From NCBI GenBank assembly GCA_013297545.1, contig JAAFHH010000223.1, positions 1-5,700 of the forward strand: a stretch of DNA of 5,700 bases, read 5' to 3'. Made by a program: the position numbers and the translations under genes. This document shows, one piece after another, positions 1 through 5,700 of the stretch (within the stretch, counting starts at the first letter, position 1; each line of letters opens with the position of its first letter). This DNA is from Alphaproteobacteria bacterium. GTDB lineage: Bacteria > Pseudomonadota > Alphaproteobacteria > Elsterales > Elsteraceae. The notes beneath the pieces were generated by a model. It did not search any database. It worked only from the letters and a program-made list of their open reading frames with translations, and had not been told where the DNA came from.

Positions 1-749
1 TGCCCACCCTGATCGTGTTCAATGCGCTCTTCGCCGGCCAAACCGCGCTGGACGCCGTCTATGTCTGGGGTGAGACAGGACTGCCGCACGGTGTCACCTA
101 TGCTGACTTCGCCCAGAACGGTGCCTACGCGCTGCTGGCGGCAACGGCACTGGTGGTCGTGTTCGTTGGCCTGTTACAGACCCGTCGACCGACGGCGTTG
201 GACGATCGCCGCGTGCGCCTGCTGCTGGTGGCGTGGCTGGGCCAGACGCTCTGGCTCGCGATCAGTGCCGCACGGCGCCTGATGATCTATGTCGACGTCT
301 ACGCGCTGACGGAACTGCGGCTTGCCGTGTTCGCCCTGTTGGCGATGGTGGCGCTGGCGTTGCTGGCGGCGCTCTACCAAGTGGCAGCACGGCGCCGGTT
401 CGCGATGCTGGTGCGCGTGATCCTGGCACTCGGTGGAACGGCAGGCTACGCCATGCTGCTGGTCGATCCGGTGCCGTTCATCGCGGACTACAACATCGCC
501 CACAGCCGCGAGGTGCGCGGCGCCGGCGTCGCCCTCGACATCCCCTACCTCGCCTCGCTCGGGCCGGGTGCCGTGCCAGCCCTCGATCGGTTCATTGTCA
601 GCTACGGCTCGGTGCCGCTGCGCCAGCAGTATCGCATCGAGCGTGAAAACGCGTTGCAGCAGTGGTCGCCAACACCGGATTGGCGCACCCGCACCCTCCA
701 CAGCATCGCCCACGACCGCGCCCTCGCGCGCGCGCAGGCGTGGCGCTAA
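1..749 (+). CDS. DUF4173-type polytopic membrane protein, C-terminal part (5' end outside window)
   Basis: The reading frame is open to the left edge (first complete codon at base 3) and ends at TAA 747-749. The GTG at 15 is only an internal codon, because family-like sequence continues through it. Counting from that codon, hydrophobic helices lie at about residues 36-55, 69-87, 103-121 and 132-150, followed by a polar tail of about 95 residues. Recognisable DUF4173 features are the YVWGETGLPHGVTYADFAQ stretch before the first helix, the YVDVYALTELRLAVFALL segment, and, after the last helix, FIADYNI followed by DIPYLASLGPGAVPAL. These are family-recognition calls from memory, not a database hit. 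The molecular function of the family is unknown and it acts in the inner membrane. The stop is nine bases before a response regulator and its kinase, so all three are probably co-transcribed. That makes this protein a candidate signalling partner or target of the two-component system, which is an inference. Confidence 0.8.
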   Translation, partial: PTLIVFNALFAGQTALDAVYVWGETGLPHGVTYADFAQNGAYALLAATALVVVFVGLLQTRRPTALDDRRVRLLLVAWLGQTLWLAISAARRLMIYVDVYALTELRLAVFALLAMVALALLAALYQVAARRRFAMLVRVILALGGTAGYAMLLVDPVPFIADYNIAHSREVRGAGVALDIPYLASLGPGAVPALDRFIVSYGSVPLRQQYRIERENALQQWSPTPDWRTRTLHSIAHDRALARAQAWR

Positions 750-758
750 CCTCCCGCC

Positions 759-1448
759 ATGCCGCGCATCCTGGTTGTTGATGATGATCCGCACATCCGT
801 GACGTCGTTGCCTTCGCGCTCACCCGTGCGGGCATGGTGGTTGGCACCGCGCGCACGGGGGTGGAGGCGTGGGTTGAGGTGCAGCGACGCATGCCCGATC
901 TGATCGTGCTCGACATCGGCATGCCGGACATGGATGGGCTGAGCTTCTGCCAGCGCCTGCGCGCCGTGGCCGCGACGCCGATCCTGTTCCTGTCCGCCCG
1001 GGATGAGGAGGTTGACCGCGTGCTCGGCTTCGAACTCGGCGGGGATGATTATGTCACCAAGCCGTTCAGCCCGCGGGAATTGGTGGCGCGCGTGCAGGCG
1101 ATCTTGAAGCGGGCCGGCCCAGCGGTGAGCGCATCCGCGCTGGAAGCCGGCCGGCTGCGCCTTGAGCCCACGGCCCACCGGGCCCAGTTCGCAGATCAGG
1201 ATCTGACGCTCACCGCCCTTGAATTCGCGATCCTGCAGCACTTGATCCAGCGCCCGCATCAGGTGTTCAGCCGCGCCCAAATCTTGGCAGCGGCCTACCC
1301 GGCGCAGATCCACGTCAGCGATCGCACGATCGACAGCCACATCCGCAACCTGCGCGCCAAGCTGGCCGAGGTTGGCTGCCGCGATGGCATCGAGACGGTG
1401 CATGGCGTCGGCTTCCGCCTCGGCCGCTGCCAGGGGTCGGGCGCGTGA
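759..1448 (+). CDS. OmpR/CreB-type two-component response regulator
   Basis: The 229-residue protein has the usual length for the OmpR/PhoB family. The receiver domain (about 1-115) has the acidic pocket D8-D9-D10, phospho-acceptor D52 in VLDIGMPDMDG, the switch residue S79 and conserved K101 in the KPF motif. A winged-helix DNA-binding domain (about 130-223) follows, with LTALEFAIL, FSRAQIL, DRTIDSHIRNLRAKL and a terminal VHGVGFRL hairpin. The phrase LFLSARDEEVDRVLGFELG and the DRT(I/V)D(S/T)HI helix closely resemble E. coli CreB, so a CreB-like subfamily is likely, but orthology is not established and no symbol is given. It should be phosphorylated by the kinase encoded immediately downstream and then bind promoter DNA in the cytoplasm. 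No Shine-Dalgarno sequence is evident before ATG 759 (the spacer is ctcccgcc), so translation may be coupled to the upstream gene, whose stop is nine bases away. The stop codon overlaps the start of the kinase gene. Confidence 0.95.
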   Translation: MPRILVVDDDPHIRDVVAFALTRAGMVVGTARTGVEAWVEVQRRMPDLIVLDIGMPDMDGLSFCQRLRAVAATPILFLSARDEEVDRVLGFELGGDDYVTKPFSPRELVARVQAILKRAGPAVSASALEAGRLRLEPTAHRAQFADQDLTLTALEFAILQHLIQRPHQVFSRAQILAAAYPAQIHVSDRTIDSHIRNLRAKLAEVGCRDGIETVHGVGFRLGRCQGSGA

Positions 1449-2404
1449 GGGTGGTCGACAAGTGGCGGCCGTCGCTCGCGCTGGTGGCGGTATGTGTGGC
1501 ATTGGCGGCTGCGTGTGCGCCGATTTTTGTGTTGGCTCTGTTGGCGTTCGGGTCGCTGGATCTGATCGGTGCGCTCGTCGCAATTGTCGTGATGATCGGT
1601 GTCATCGCTGTTGTGCTGTACCGTACCATGGTCAACCCGCTCAGCCATATGGCAGCAGCTGCGGCAGCACTCCTCGAACCCGGGGAAGCGCCGGAGACGA
1701 TGCACTTCGGTACAGCTGAGGCGGCGCATCTGGCGCAAAGTATCGAGGCGCTCGCGGCCAAGCTGCACCGGCGCAGCCACTTCCTTGCTGGCCTCGCCGC
1801 GCATGCGTCGCATGAGTTGAAGACGCCGCTAACCGCGCTCACCGCGGCGGCAGAGTTTCTGCGCGAGGACTTAGACACAGCCGATCGTGCGCGCTTCGTC
1901 GAGCAGATCAACGCGGATGCCGCGCGTATGGCGGCCATCCTGCAGAGCCTGCAGGATCTCGCGCGCGTCGAGGCTCCGGCGACGGGTAGTACAGATCTTG
2001 GACCAGTGATTGAGGTGCTGTCAGTCCGCTATCCGTTGGCTCGGCTCTCGGTGATCGGGATCGAGCACGAACTGCCGATCACGGCGGAGAACCTCACACT
2101 GATCCTGAGCCACTTGATCGACAATGCTGTCGCCGCCGGTGCAACGCAGCTGGCGATTGCGGCCCACGCCCCGCGCCACCTGACTGTTTGCGATGATGGC
2201 GCCGGTATCACGCCGGCCAACCGTTCCCGGATTTTCGAGCCGTTCTTCACGACGCGCCCCGATCGCGGTGGCACCGGCATGGGGCTCGCGATCGTGCGTA
2301 CCTTGCTGGCGAGCCTCGATGCCACGATCGAGCTGATCGACACCGATGGGGGGACCCGCTTCGATATCCGCTTCAGCCCTCGCCGGTTGCAATCATCCGG
2401 CTGA
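1445..2404 (+). CDS. Sensor histidine kinase (CreC-like catalytic core) with no periplasmic sensor domain
   Basis: This 319-residue inner-membrane kinase starts at GTG 1445. The start is supported by AGGGG at 1432-1436, eight bases upstream, and by the 4-base GTGA overlap with the response regulator stop; no alternative start fits before the membrane segments. Two hydrophobic helices (about 11-35 and 40-60) are separated by only a few residues (GSLD). A HAMP-like linker (about 60-110) follows, then the HisKA helix with phospho-acceptor H123 in ASHELKTPL. The ATPase domain carries N227 (N box, HLIDNAV), the G1 box DDGAGI (250-255), the F box RIFEPFFTT (262-270) and the G2 box GGTGMGLAIV (275-284). 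All catalytic motifs are intact. The HisKA segment (AAEFLRED...ARM...LARVE) resembles E. coli CreC. It presumably autophosphorylates and passes phosphate to D52 of the upstream regulator. Lack of an extracytoplasmic domain suggests intramembrane sensing or input from a partner. The stimulus is unknown. Confidence 0.94.
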   Translation: MRVVDKWRPSLALVAVCVALAAACAPIFVLALLAFGSLDLIGALVAIVVMIGVIAVVLYRTMVNPLSHMAAAAAALLEPGEAPETMHFGTAEAAHLAQSIEALAAKLHRRSHFLAGLAAHASHELKTPLTALTAAAEFLREDLDTADRARFVEQINADAARMAAILQSLQDLARVEAPATGSTDLGPVIEVLSVRYPLARLSVIGIEHELPITAENLTLILSHLIDNAVAAGATQLAIAAHAPRHLTVCDDGAGITPANRSRIFEPFFTTRPDRGGTGMGLAIVRTLLASLDATIELIDTDGGTRFDIRFSPRRLQSSG

Positions 2405-3122
2405 GGTGATCGGCACTCAGGCCCGCCACGGGCCGGTCCGCGACCGTGCGGCCGCGTTTGAGCACCACCACCCGGGTCGCAACAGCGACGACATCGTGCA
2501 TGGCGTGGCTGACCAGGATGACGGTACGGCCCTCCCCATGTAGGCGGCGGATCAGATCCAGCACTTGCGCGGTTTCCCGCACGCCGAGTGCTGCGGTTGG
2601 CTCGTCCATCAAGATGATGCGCGCGTCCCAGCGCAGTGCCCGGCTGATCGCGACGGCTTGGCGCTGGCCACCGGACAGTTTTTCGACCGGCGTGTTCATG
2701 TCCTGGATCTCGACCGCTAGGCGCTGCAAGTAGCCGCGGGCAGCCGCCGCCATGCCGCGCTTGTCCAGGATCGGCAGGAAGGGGATGCCAAGGAACGGCT
2801 TGGTCTGCTCCGAGCCCAAGAACACGTTGCGGGCGATCGACAGGCGAGGGGCGACGGCGAGGTCTTGGTAGATCGTCGCCAGACCCCGCCGCAGTGCGTC
2901 TTGCGGGGAGGTGAACGTCACCTCCACCCCATCGAGCGCGATGGTGCCGGCGGACGGCGCATGCGCGCCGGACAGGATTTTCACCAGGCTCGACTTGCCG
3001 GCGCCATTGTCGCCGCAGAGTGCGAGCACCTCGCCAGCATGGATCGAGAGATCAATGCCAGCGAGGGCTTCCACCGCGCCGTAGCGCTTGGCAATGCCGG
3101 TGAGGGTCAGCACAGCTGACAT
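2373..3122 (-). CDS. Sugar ABC transporter ATP-binding protein, single-domain FrcA type
   Basis: The 249-residue cytoplasmic ATPase has one complete nucleotide-binding domain: Walker A GDNGAGKSS (37-45, K43), Q loop Q86 in IYQD, signature LSGGQ (149-153), Walker B ILMDEP with D173 and E174, and switch histidine H206 in LVSHAM. Most ATPases of the ribose/xylose class (RbsA, XylG) are about 500 residues with two such domains. This one is half that size and resembles the single-domain FrcA of the Sinorhizobium fructose transporter, notably in MDEPTAALGVRE and the long stretch between LGSE and the signature. It would therefore work as a homodimer. ATG 3122 was chosen because it lies four bases after the binding-protein stop and begins the usual domain start (VLTLTGIAKRYGAVEAL). 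The upstream in-frame ATG at 3170 would add a serine/threonine-rich tail overlapping the binding-protein gene and is unlikely. No clear ribosome binding site is seen, consistent with coupling. The 3' end overlaps the convergent kinase gene. Confidence 0.93.
   Translation of the reverse strand: MSAVLTLTGIAKRYGAVEALAGIDLSIHAGEVLALCGDNGAGKSSLVKILSGAHAPSAGTIALDGVEVTFTSPQDALRRGLATIYQDLAVAPRLSIARNVFLGSEQTKPFLGIPFLPILDKRGMAAAARGYLQRLAVEIQDMNTPVEKLSGGQRQAVAISRALRWDARIILMDEPTAALGVRETAQVLDLIRRLHGEGRTVILVSHAMHDVVAVATRVVVLKRGRTVADRPVAGLSADHLSRMIATGEG
2420..2434. other. GC-only hairpin at the convergent gene ends, possible bidirectional pause or terminator
   Basis: GGCCCG (2420-2425) and CGGGCC (2429-2434) are perfect inverted repeats around a 3-base loop, CCA. 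The hairpin starts 16 bases after the histidine kinase stop and lies inside the last codons of the ATPase gene, where it encodes Arg-Pro-Val-Ala-Gly-Leu. No run of T follows on either strand, so it is not a canonical intrinsic terminator, and in DNA this rich in G and C such a short stem can arise by chance. It is the only terminator-like structure I see near the plus-strand operon end. Confidence 0.25.
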
Positions 3123-3126
3123 GGAG

Positions 3127-4083
3127 CTAGAGGTACTGTTTGACGTTGTGCTGGTCGACCAGCTGAGCATCCAAGAACAAGTAGGGGCCTGGCGTGATCG
3201 CGGCCTTGGCTTCGCGCTTCAGCACAATCCGGTCGATCGCCTCAACTGCCTGCTTGCCCATCTCTTCAAACGGGATGGTGACCGTCGCCATCAAGGTGGA
3301 AGCAGGGTCCGCGATGCGGGCGTAGGTTTCTTTGCCGCCATCGATGGAGACGAACTTCACCTGGCCCTTCTTGACCCCGCGGGCCTGCAGCAGGTCGTCG
3401 ATCACGAACGCCTGGCCGTCGAAGGAGGCCCACAGGCCTTGGATGTTGGCGCCGTGCTGCAAGATCAAGGCTTGCATGCCCTGGCGCACGTCGTCGCGCC
3501 ACGACGCCGTGCGCGCCATGGTGTGCGATGCCAGCACCCGCACGCCGGTGTTTTCCGACAGCACTGCATCCAGCATCTTTGCCCGAATGCGGGTGCCGAC
3601 ATTGCCTTCAAAGCGCTGCACCAGGATGTTGCCCTGGTAGTTCATCTCGCCCAGCAGCCAGAGGGCACTTTCCGCCCCGACCTTGTATTCGTTGACCTGG
3701 ATATCGAACAGCGTGTGGGCGGATGATCCGGCCATCACAGTCAACACCGGGATACCAGCGGCCTTCGCGCGTTGGAACTGGGCTTCGGCCTCCACCGGTT
3801 TGCCCATGGCTGCGATAATCGCGGTTGGCCGGCGCTGGATCAGCGTGTCCAGCTGTTCGGTGTGGCGCGGCAGTGCCCCTTCGGAGTTCAGCACGGTCGC
3901 GGTCCAGCCCTTGGCGCGCGCAGCCGTTTGCGCTGCATTCGCCACGCGGGCGTGGGTTTCAGACGACATCTGAAAGGCCACAATCGCCAAGTCCACGGGT
4001 GCTTGTGCGAGTGCCGGTGAGGCGGCGAGCGAGAGTGCGGCACCGGCACCCAGCAGGGCATCACGGCGGGTAACGTCGGTCAT
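3127..4083 (-). CDS. Periplasmic solute-binding protein of the sugar ABC transporter (type 1 fold, RbsB-like)
   Basis: The 318-residue protein starts at ATG 4083, preceded six bases upstream by a strong GGAAGGGGG ribosome binding site (4090-4098). Residues 1-26 look like a Tat-type signal peptide: TRRDALL, a hydrophobic stretch, then ALA before Q27 as the likely cleavage site. The mature part follows the two-lobed periplasmic-binding-protein type 1 pattern: a first strand VDLAIVAFQ (30-38), a helix ending in ARAKGW (about 55-60), AAGIPVLTV (108-116), EGNVGTRIRAKM (159-170), GLWASFDGQA (216-225) and FVSIDGGKE (244-252). It should capture the substrate in the periplasm and deliver it to the permease encoded just upstream. 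Compared with E. coli RbsB, the region after the first strand (MSSETHARVAN) lacks the paired aromatic residues that stack on ribose, and F221 stands where RbsB has a ligand-contacting Asn. R167 and D248 plausibly match the conserved Arg and Asp. The ligand is therefore unlikely to be simply ribose, but it cannot be named. Confidence 0.92.
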   Translation of the reverse strand: MTDVTRRDALLGAGAALSLAASPALAQAPVDLAIVAFQMSSETHARVANAAQTAARAKGWTATVLNSEGALPRHTEQLDTLIQRRPTAIIAAMGKPVEAEAQFQRAKAAGIPVLTVMAGSSAHTLFDIQVNEYKVGAESALWLLGEMNYQGNILVQRFEGNVGTRIRAKMLDAVLSENTGVRVLASHTMARTASWRDDVRQGMQALILQHGANIQGLWASFDGQAFVIDDLLQARGVKKGQVKFVSIDGGKETYARIADPASTLMATVTIPFEEMGKQAVEAIDRIVLKREAKAAITPGPYLFLDAQLVDQHNVKQYL

Positions 4084-4089
4084 CTGGTT

Positions 4090-4098
4090 CCCCCTTCC
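4090..4098 (-). promoter_or_regulatory. Ribosome binding site of the solute-binding protein gene
   Basis: On the minus strand this reads GGAAGGGGG, six bases before ATG 4083. It fixes the start of the binding-protein gene and is the strongest Shine-Dalgarno-like sequence in this operon. It lies in the only intergenic gap longer than four bases among the transporter genes, which fits the need for more binding protein than permease or ATPase. No separate promoter is recognisable in the 26-base gap. Confidence 0.7.
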
Positions 4099-4109
4099 AA
4101 TGGTCCGGT

Positions 4110-5072
4110 CTAGCGCCGGAGGTTGAGTTTCTTCACAAACGCCGCCCGGCCGAGCGATCCGGCCGAGAGGGCGACAGACGCGATGATGATCGCGCCAAGG
4201 GCGATGTCCTGCCAATAGTAGGCGGCGCCCATCAGGATCATGCCATTGCCGAGCGCCTTCAGCGTGACGGCCGCCATCAAGGTGCCGGGTACATTCGGTC
4301 GGCCGGGTTCGAACATGGTCATGCCGAGCAGCACGGCTGCGATCGCGTAGAGGAAATGGTCGGCTGCCATGTTGGGGGCGGCGGACGACAGGCTCGCCGC
4401 CAGCAACACCGCCGTCGCCCCGGCGAACAGGCCGGCGAGCGTTAGTGCTAGGCGCTTCATGGCGGCTGTGCGCACGCCGGCCAGGCGGGCGGCCTCGTCC
4501 GCTTCCCCGGTCGCTTCCAAGTGCGCGCCGAGCTTGGTCCATTTCAGCAAGATATAGCAGGCAAGCCCCGCCAACCCGAGCCACCAGACCAAGTTCGAGA
4601 GCCCCAGAAACGTGCCGCGCGCGATCCCGGTGAACTCCACTGGCCAGCGGCCGACAAAGGCGACGCCTTGAGTGATCAAAAACCCCACACCCTTCGCCAT
4701 CGCCGCTATGCCGAGCGTGGCGATCAGCGACGGCACGTGCAGGCGCGTGACTGCAATGCCGTTCATCGCGCCACAGACGAGGCCGACACTCAGCCCAGCC
4801 GCCACCGCCAGCAGGGCGGGGTGGCCACTGTGGACGAGCGCGCCGGTCACCACCGCCGCCAAGCTCGCCACTTCCGCAATCGAGAGATCCAGTTCCGCCG
4901 TGGTCAGTGCCAGCGCGAAGCCGAGCGCCAGGATCGCCAGAAACGCGGTTTCCTTCAGGATCAGCGTGATGTTGGGCCAGGTCGCAAACACCGGGCTCGC
5001 GATCGCAAAGCCGGCAATCACGATCACGCCGGCGAGTGCCGTGCCGTAGGTCGCGAGGAACGATCGGATCAT
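4110..5072 (-). CDS. Sugar ABC transporter permease (RbsC/FrcC-like, BPD_transp_2 family)
   Basis: The 320-residue, very hydrophobic inner-membrane protein has the usual length for ribose-class permeases and about eight to ten predicted helices (for example 12-29, 42-58, 84-103, 160-176, 235-252, 286-303). Family landmarks are FATWPNITLILKETAFLAILALG near the N terminus, the LDLSI motif (61-65), NGIAVTRLHVPSLIATLG (104-121) and a cytoplasmic coupling loop GEADEAARLAGV (189-200), which would contact the ATPase. The common GGIDLSVGS motif is altered here to AELDLSIAE (59-67). It should form a homodimeric channel moving the substrate delivered by the binding protein into the cytoplasm. ATG 5072 overlaps the stop of the carbohydrate kinase by one base (TGATG), with GGCGAGG at 5077-5083 as a close ribosome binding site, so translation is coupled. 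The stop TAG is 26 bases before the binding-protein start. Confidence 0.93.
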   Translation of the reverse strand: MIRSFLATYGTALAGVIVIAGFAIASPVFATWPNITLILKETAFLAILALGFALALTTAELDLSIAEVASLAAVVTGALVHSGHPALLAVAAGLSVGLVCGAMNGIAVTRLHVPSLIATLGIAAMAKGVGFLITQGVAFVGRWPVEFTGIARGTFLGLSNLVWWLGLAGLACYILLKWTKLGAHLEATGEADEAARLAGVRTAAMKRLALTLAGLFAGATAVLLAASLSSAAPNMAADHFLYAIAAVLLGMTMFEPGRPNVPGTLMAAVTLKALGNGMILMGAAYYWQDIALGAIIIASVALSAGSLGRAAFVKKLNLRR

Positions 5073-5700
5073 CAGGCCTCGCCCAGTTGGCTGAGGATGG
5101 GGGCAAGTGCGGCATCGGCCGCGACGAAGGCATGATAGCGCTTGGTAAGGGCCGCGTGGCGTGCTGAATCGGGTTCGAAACGCTGGCGCACCTTGACCAA
5201 GTCGGCTTGCGCCGAGGTGAGGTCTGGGTGGTCGCCGAGTGCAGTGCTGGCGACGATCGCAGCCCCGGTCAGACCAGGATCCGCGCTGATGACGGTTTCA
5301 ACCGGGCGGTTCAGCATGTCCGCCTTAACCTGGCACCAGCTGGTGCTGGCAGCCCCGCCGCCGCCAAAACGCAAACAGGAAATCGGATCGCCAAGGGCGG
5401 CTTCGGCCCGGTCCAACACGACGCGGTTGAGTGCGGCCACTCCCTCCAGCACTGCCCAGGCGAGGTCGACCGCCCGGTGGCGGCGGGTGAGGCCGAGGAA
5501 GGCGCCGCGCCTGGCCTCATCCCAGTACGGCACGCGGGCACCCTCTAGGTGCGGCAGAAACAGCACCGGGGTCTGTTCGCGGGGCTCGGCCAGCCGCTGG
5601 TCCAGCGCGTCGGGGCTGCTGCCCAGCACCTCTGCCAGCCACGCAAGACAATCCGCCCCCGCCTGGCTTGGCCCGCCAAGGTGATGGAGCCCGTTGCCCC
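5072..5700 (-). CDS. FGGY-family carbohydrate kinase, C-terminal part (5' end outside window)
   Basis: The frame stays open to the right edge. The GTG at 5629 is an internal codon, since family-like sequence (GNGLHHLGGPSQAGADCLAW) continues upstream of it. About 209 residues are visible, against roughly 490-500 for complete members such as xylulokinase. This is the FGGY C-terminal domain: FLPHLEGARVPYWD precedes a segment matching the FGGY signature 2 pattern, GAFLGL-x7-DLAWAVLE, then LRFGGGGAASTSWCQVKADML, the nucleotide-binding glycine-rich region, and NRPVETV. These enzymes phosphorylate sugars, ketoses or polyols with ATP in the cytoplasm. As first visible gene of the transporter operon, it probably phosphorylates the imported compound. 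Its substrate cannot be told from the C-terminal half; a xylulokinase-like activity on a pentulose or a related ketose is a guess. Its TGA overlaps the permease ATG by one base. Confidence 0.9.
   Translation of the reverse strand, partial: GNGLHHLGGPSQAGADCLAWLAEVLGSSPDALDQRLAEPREQTPVLFLPHLEGARVPYWDEARRGAFLGLTRRHRAVDLAWAVLEGVAALNRVVLDRAEAALGDPISCLRFGGGGAASTSWCQVKADMLNRPVETVISADPGLTGAAIVASTALGDHPDLTSAQADLVKVRQRFEPDSARHAALTKRYHAFVAADAALAPILSQLGEA

Noticed and set aside
174..1583. Long minus-strand open frame of 469 codons
   Set aside because: It is antisense to the DUF4173 and response regulator genes, which have clear family motifs. Its translation is rich in His, Arg and Gln with no domain pattern, typical of a shadow frame in GC-rich DNA.
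2382..2401. Inverted repeat GCCGG/CCGGC with a 10-base loop at the end of the kinase gene
   Set aside because: The stem is only five base pairs, it lies before the stop codon and has no T-run. This is expected by chance at this base composition.
759..2404. Naming the pair creB and creC
   Set aside because: The resemblance is partial and by eye, the kinase lacks the CreC sensor region, and creA/creD are not seen. Symbols would overstate the evidence.
3088..3726. Plus-strand open frame opposite the binding-protein gene
   Set aside because: It lies antisense to a well-supported gene, has no recognisable domain and no convincing ribosome binding site.
4083..5133. In-frame extension of the binding-protein frame far upstream, giving a 668-codon open frame
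   Set aside because: The part upstream of ATG 4083 runs through the permease gene in another frame and reads as arginine-rich nonsense. The signal peptide and strong ribosome binding site place the start at 4083.
4521..5135. Plus-strand open frame opposite the permease
   Set aside because: Its translation is highly charged and Arg/Gln-rich, without motifs. It is the complement of a hydrophobic membrane-protein gene, a common source of false frames.
5142..5684. Plus-strand open frame opposite the FGGY kinase
   Set aside because: The minus strand here matches the FGGY C-terminal domain and its signature pattern, so the plus frame is a shadow.

Overview
The window is densely coding, GC-rich DNA with almost no intergenic space. 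Protein style (strong A/R/L/G bias, Tat-type leader on a solute-binding protein, CreB-like response regulator, FrcA-like single-domain sugar ATPase) suggests a high-GC alphaproteobacterium. The phylum is an inference, and no rRNA, tRNA or other marker is present to confirm it. I see no mobile element, CRISPR array, RNA gene or origin.

Left half, plus strand (1-2404): three closely packed genes. First is the C-terminal part of a polytopic membrane protein of the DUF4173 type, which runs in from the left edge. Nine bases later comes an OmpR/CreB-type response regulator, and a GTGA stop/start overlap leads into a sensor histidine kinase. The kinase has two membrane helices with almost nothing between them, so it probably senses something in or at the membrane or takes its signal from a partner protein. 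The adjacent membrane protein is the obvious candidate.

Right half, minus strand (2373-5700, read right to left): a sugar uptake and activation operon. The order of transcription is an FGGY-family carbohydrate kinase (only its C-terminal part is in the window), an RbsC-type permease, a periplasmic type 1 solute-binding protein with a Tat-like signal peptide, and a single-domain ATPase of the FrcA type. Junctions are very tight: a 1-base TGATG overlap, a 26-base gap and a 4-base gap. Together these would bind a sugar or polyol in the periplasm, import it with ATP, and phosphorylate it in the cytoplasm. The substrate cannot be read from the sequence. The promoter lies beyond the right edge.

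The two operons converge and their last genes overlap tail to tail by 32 bases (2373-2404). A GC-only hairpin lies just past the kinase stop. Overall this is an ordinary accessory-metabolism and signalling region. The points worth a second look are the membrane protein/intramembrane-sensing kinase pairing, the altered signature residues in the transporter, and the overlapping convergent ends.
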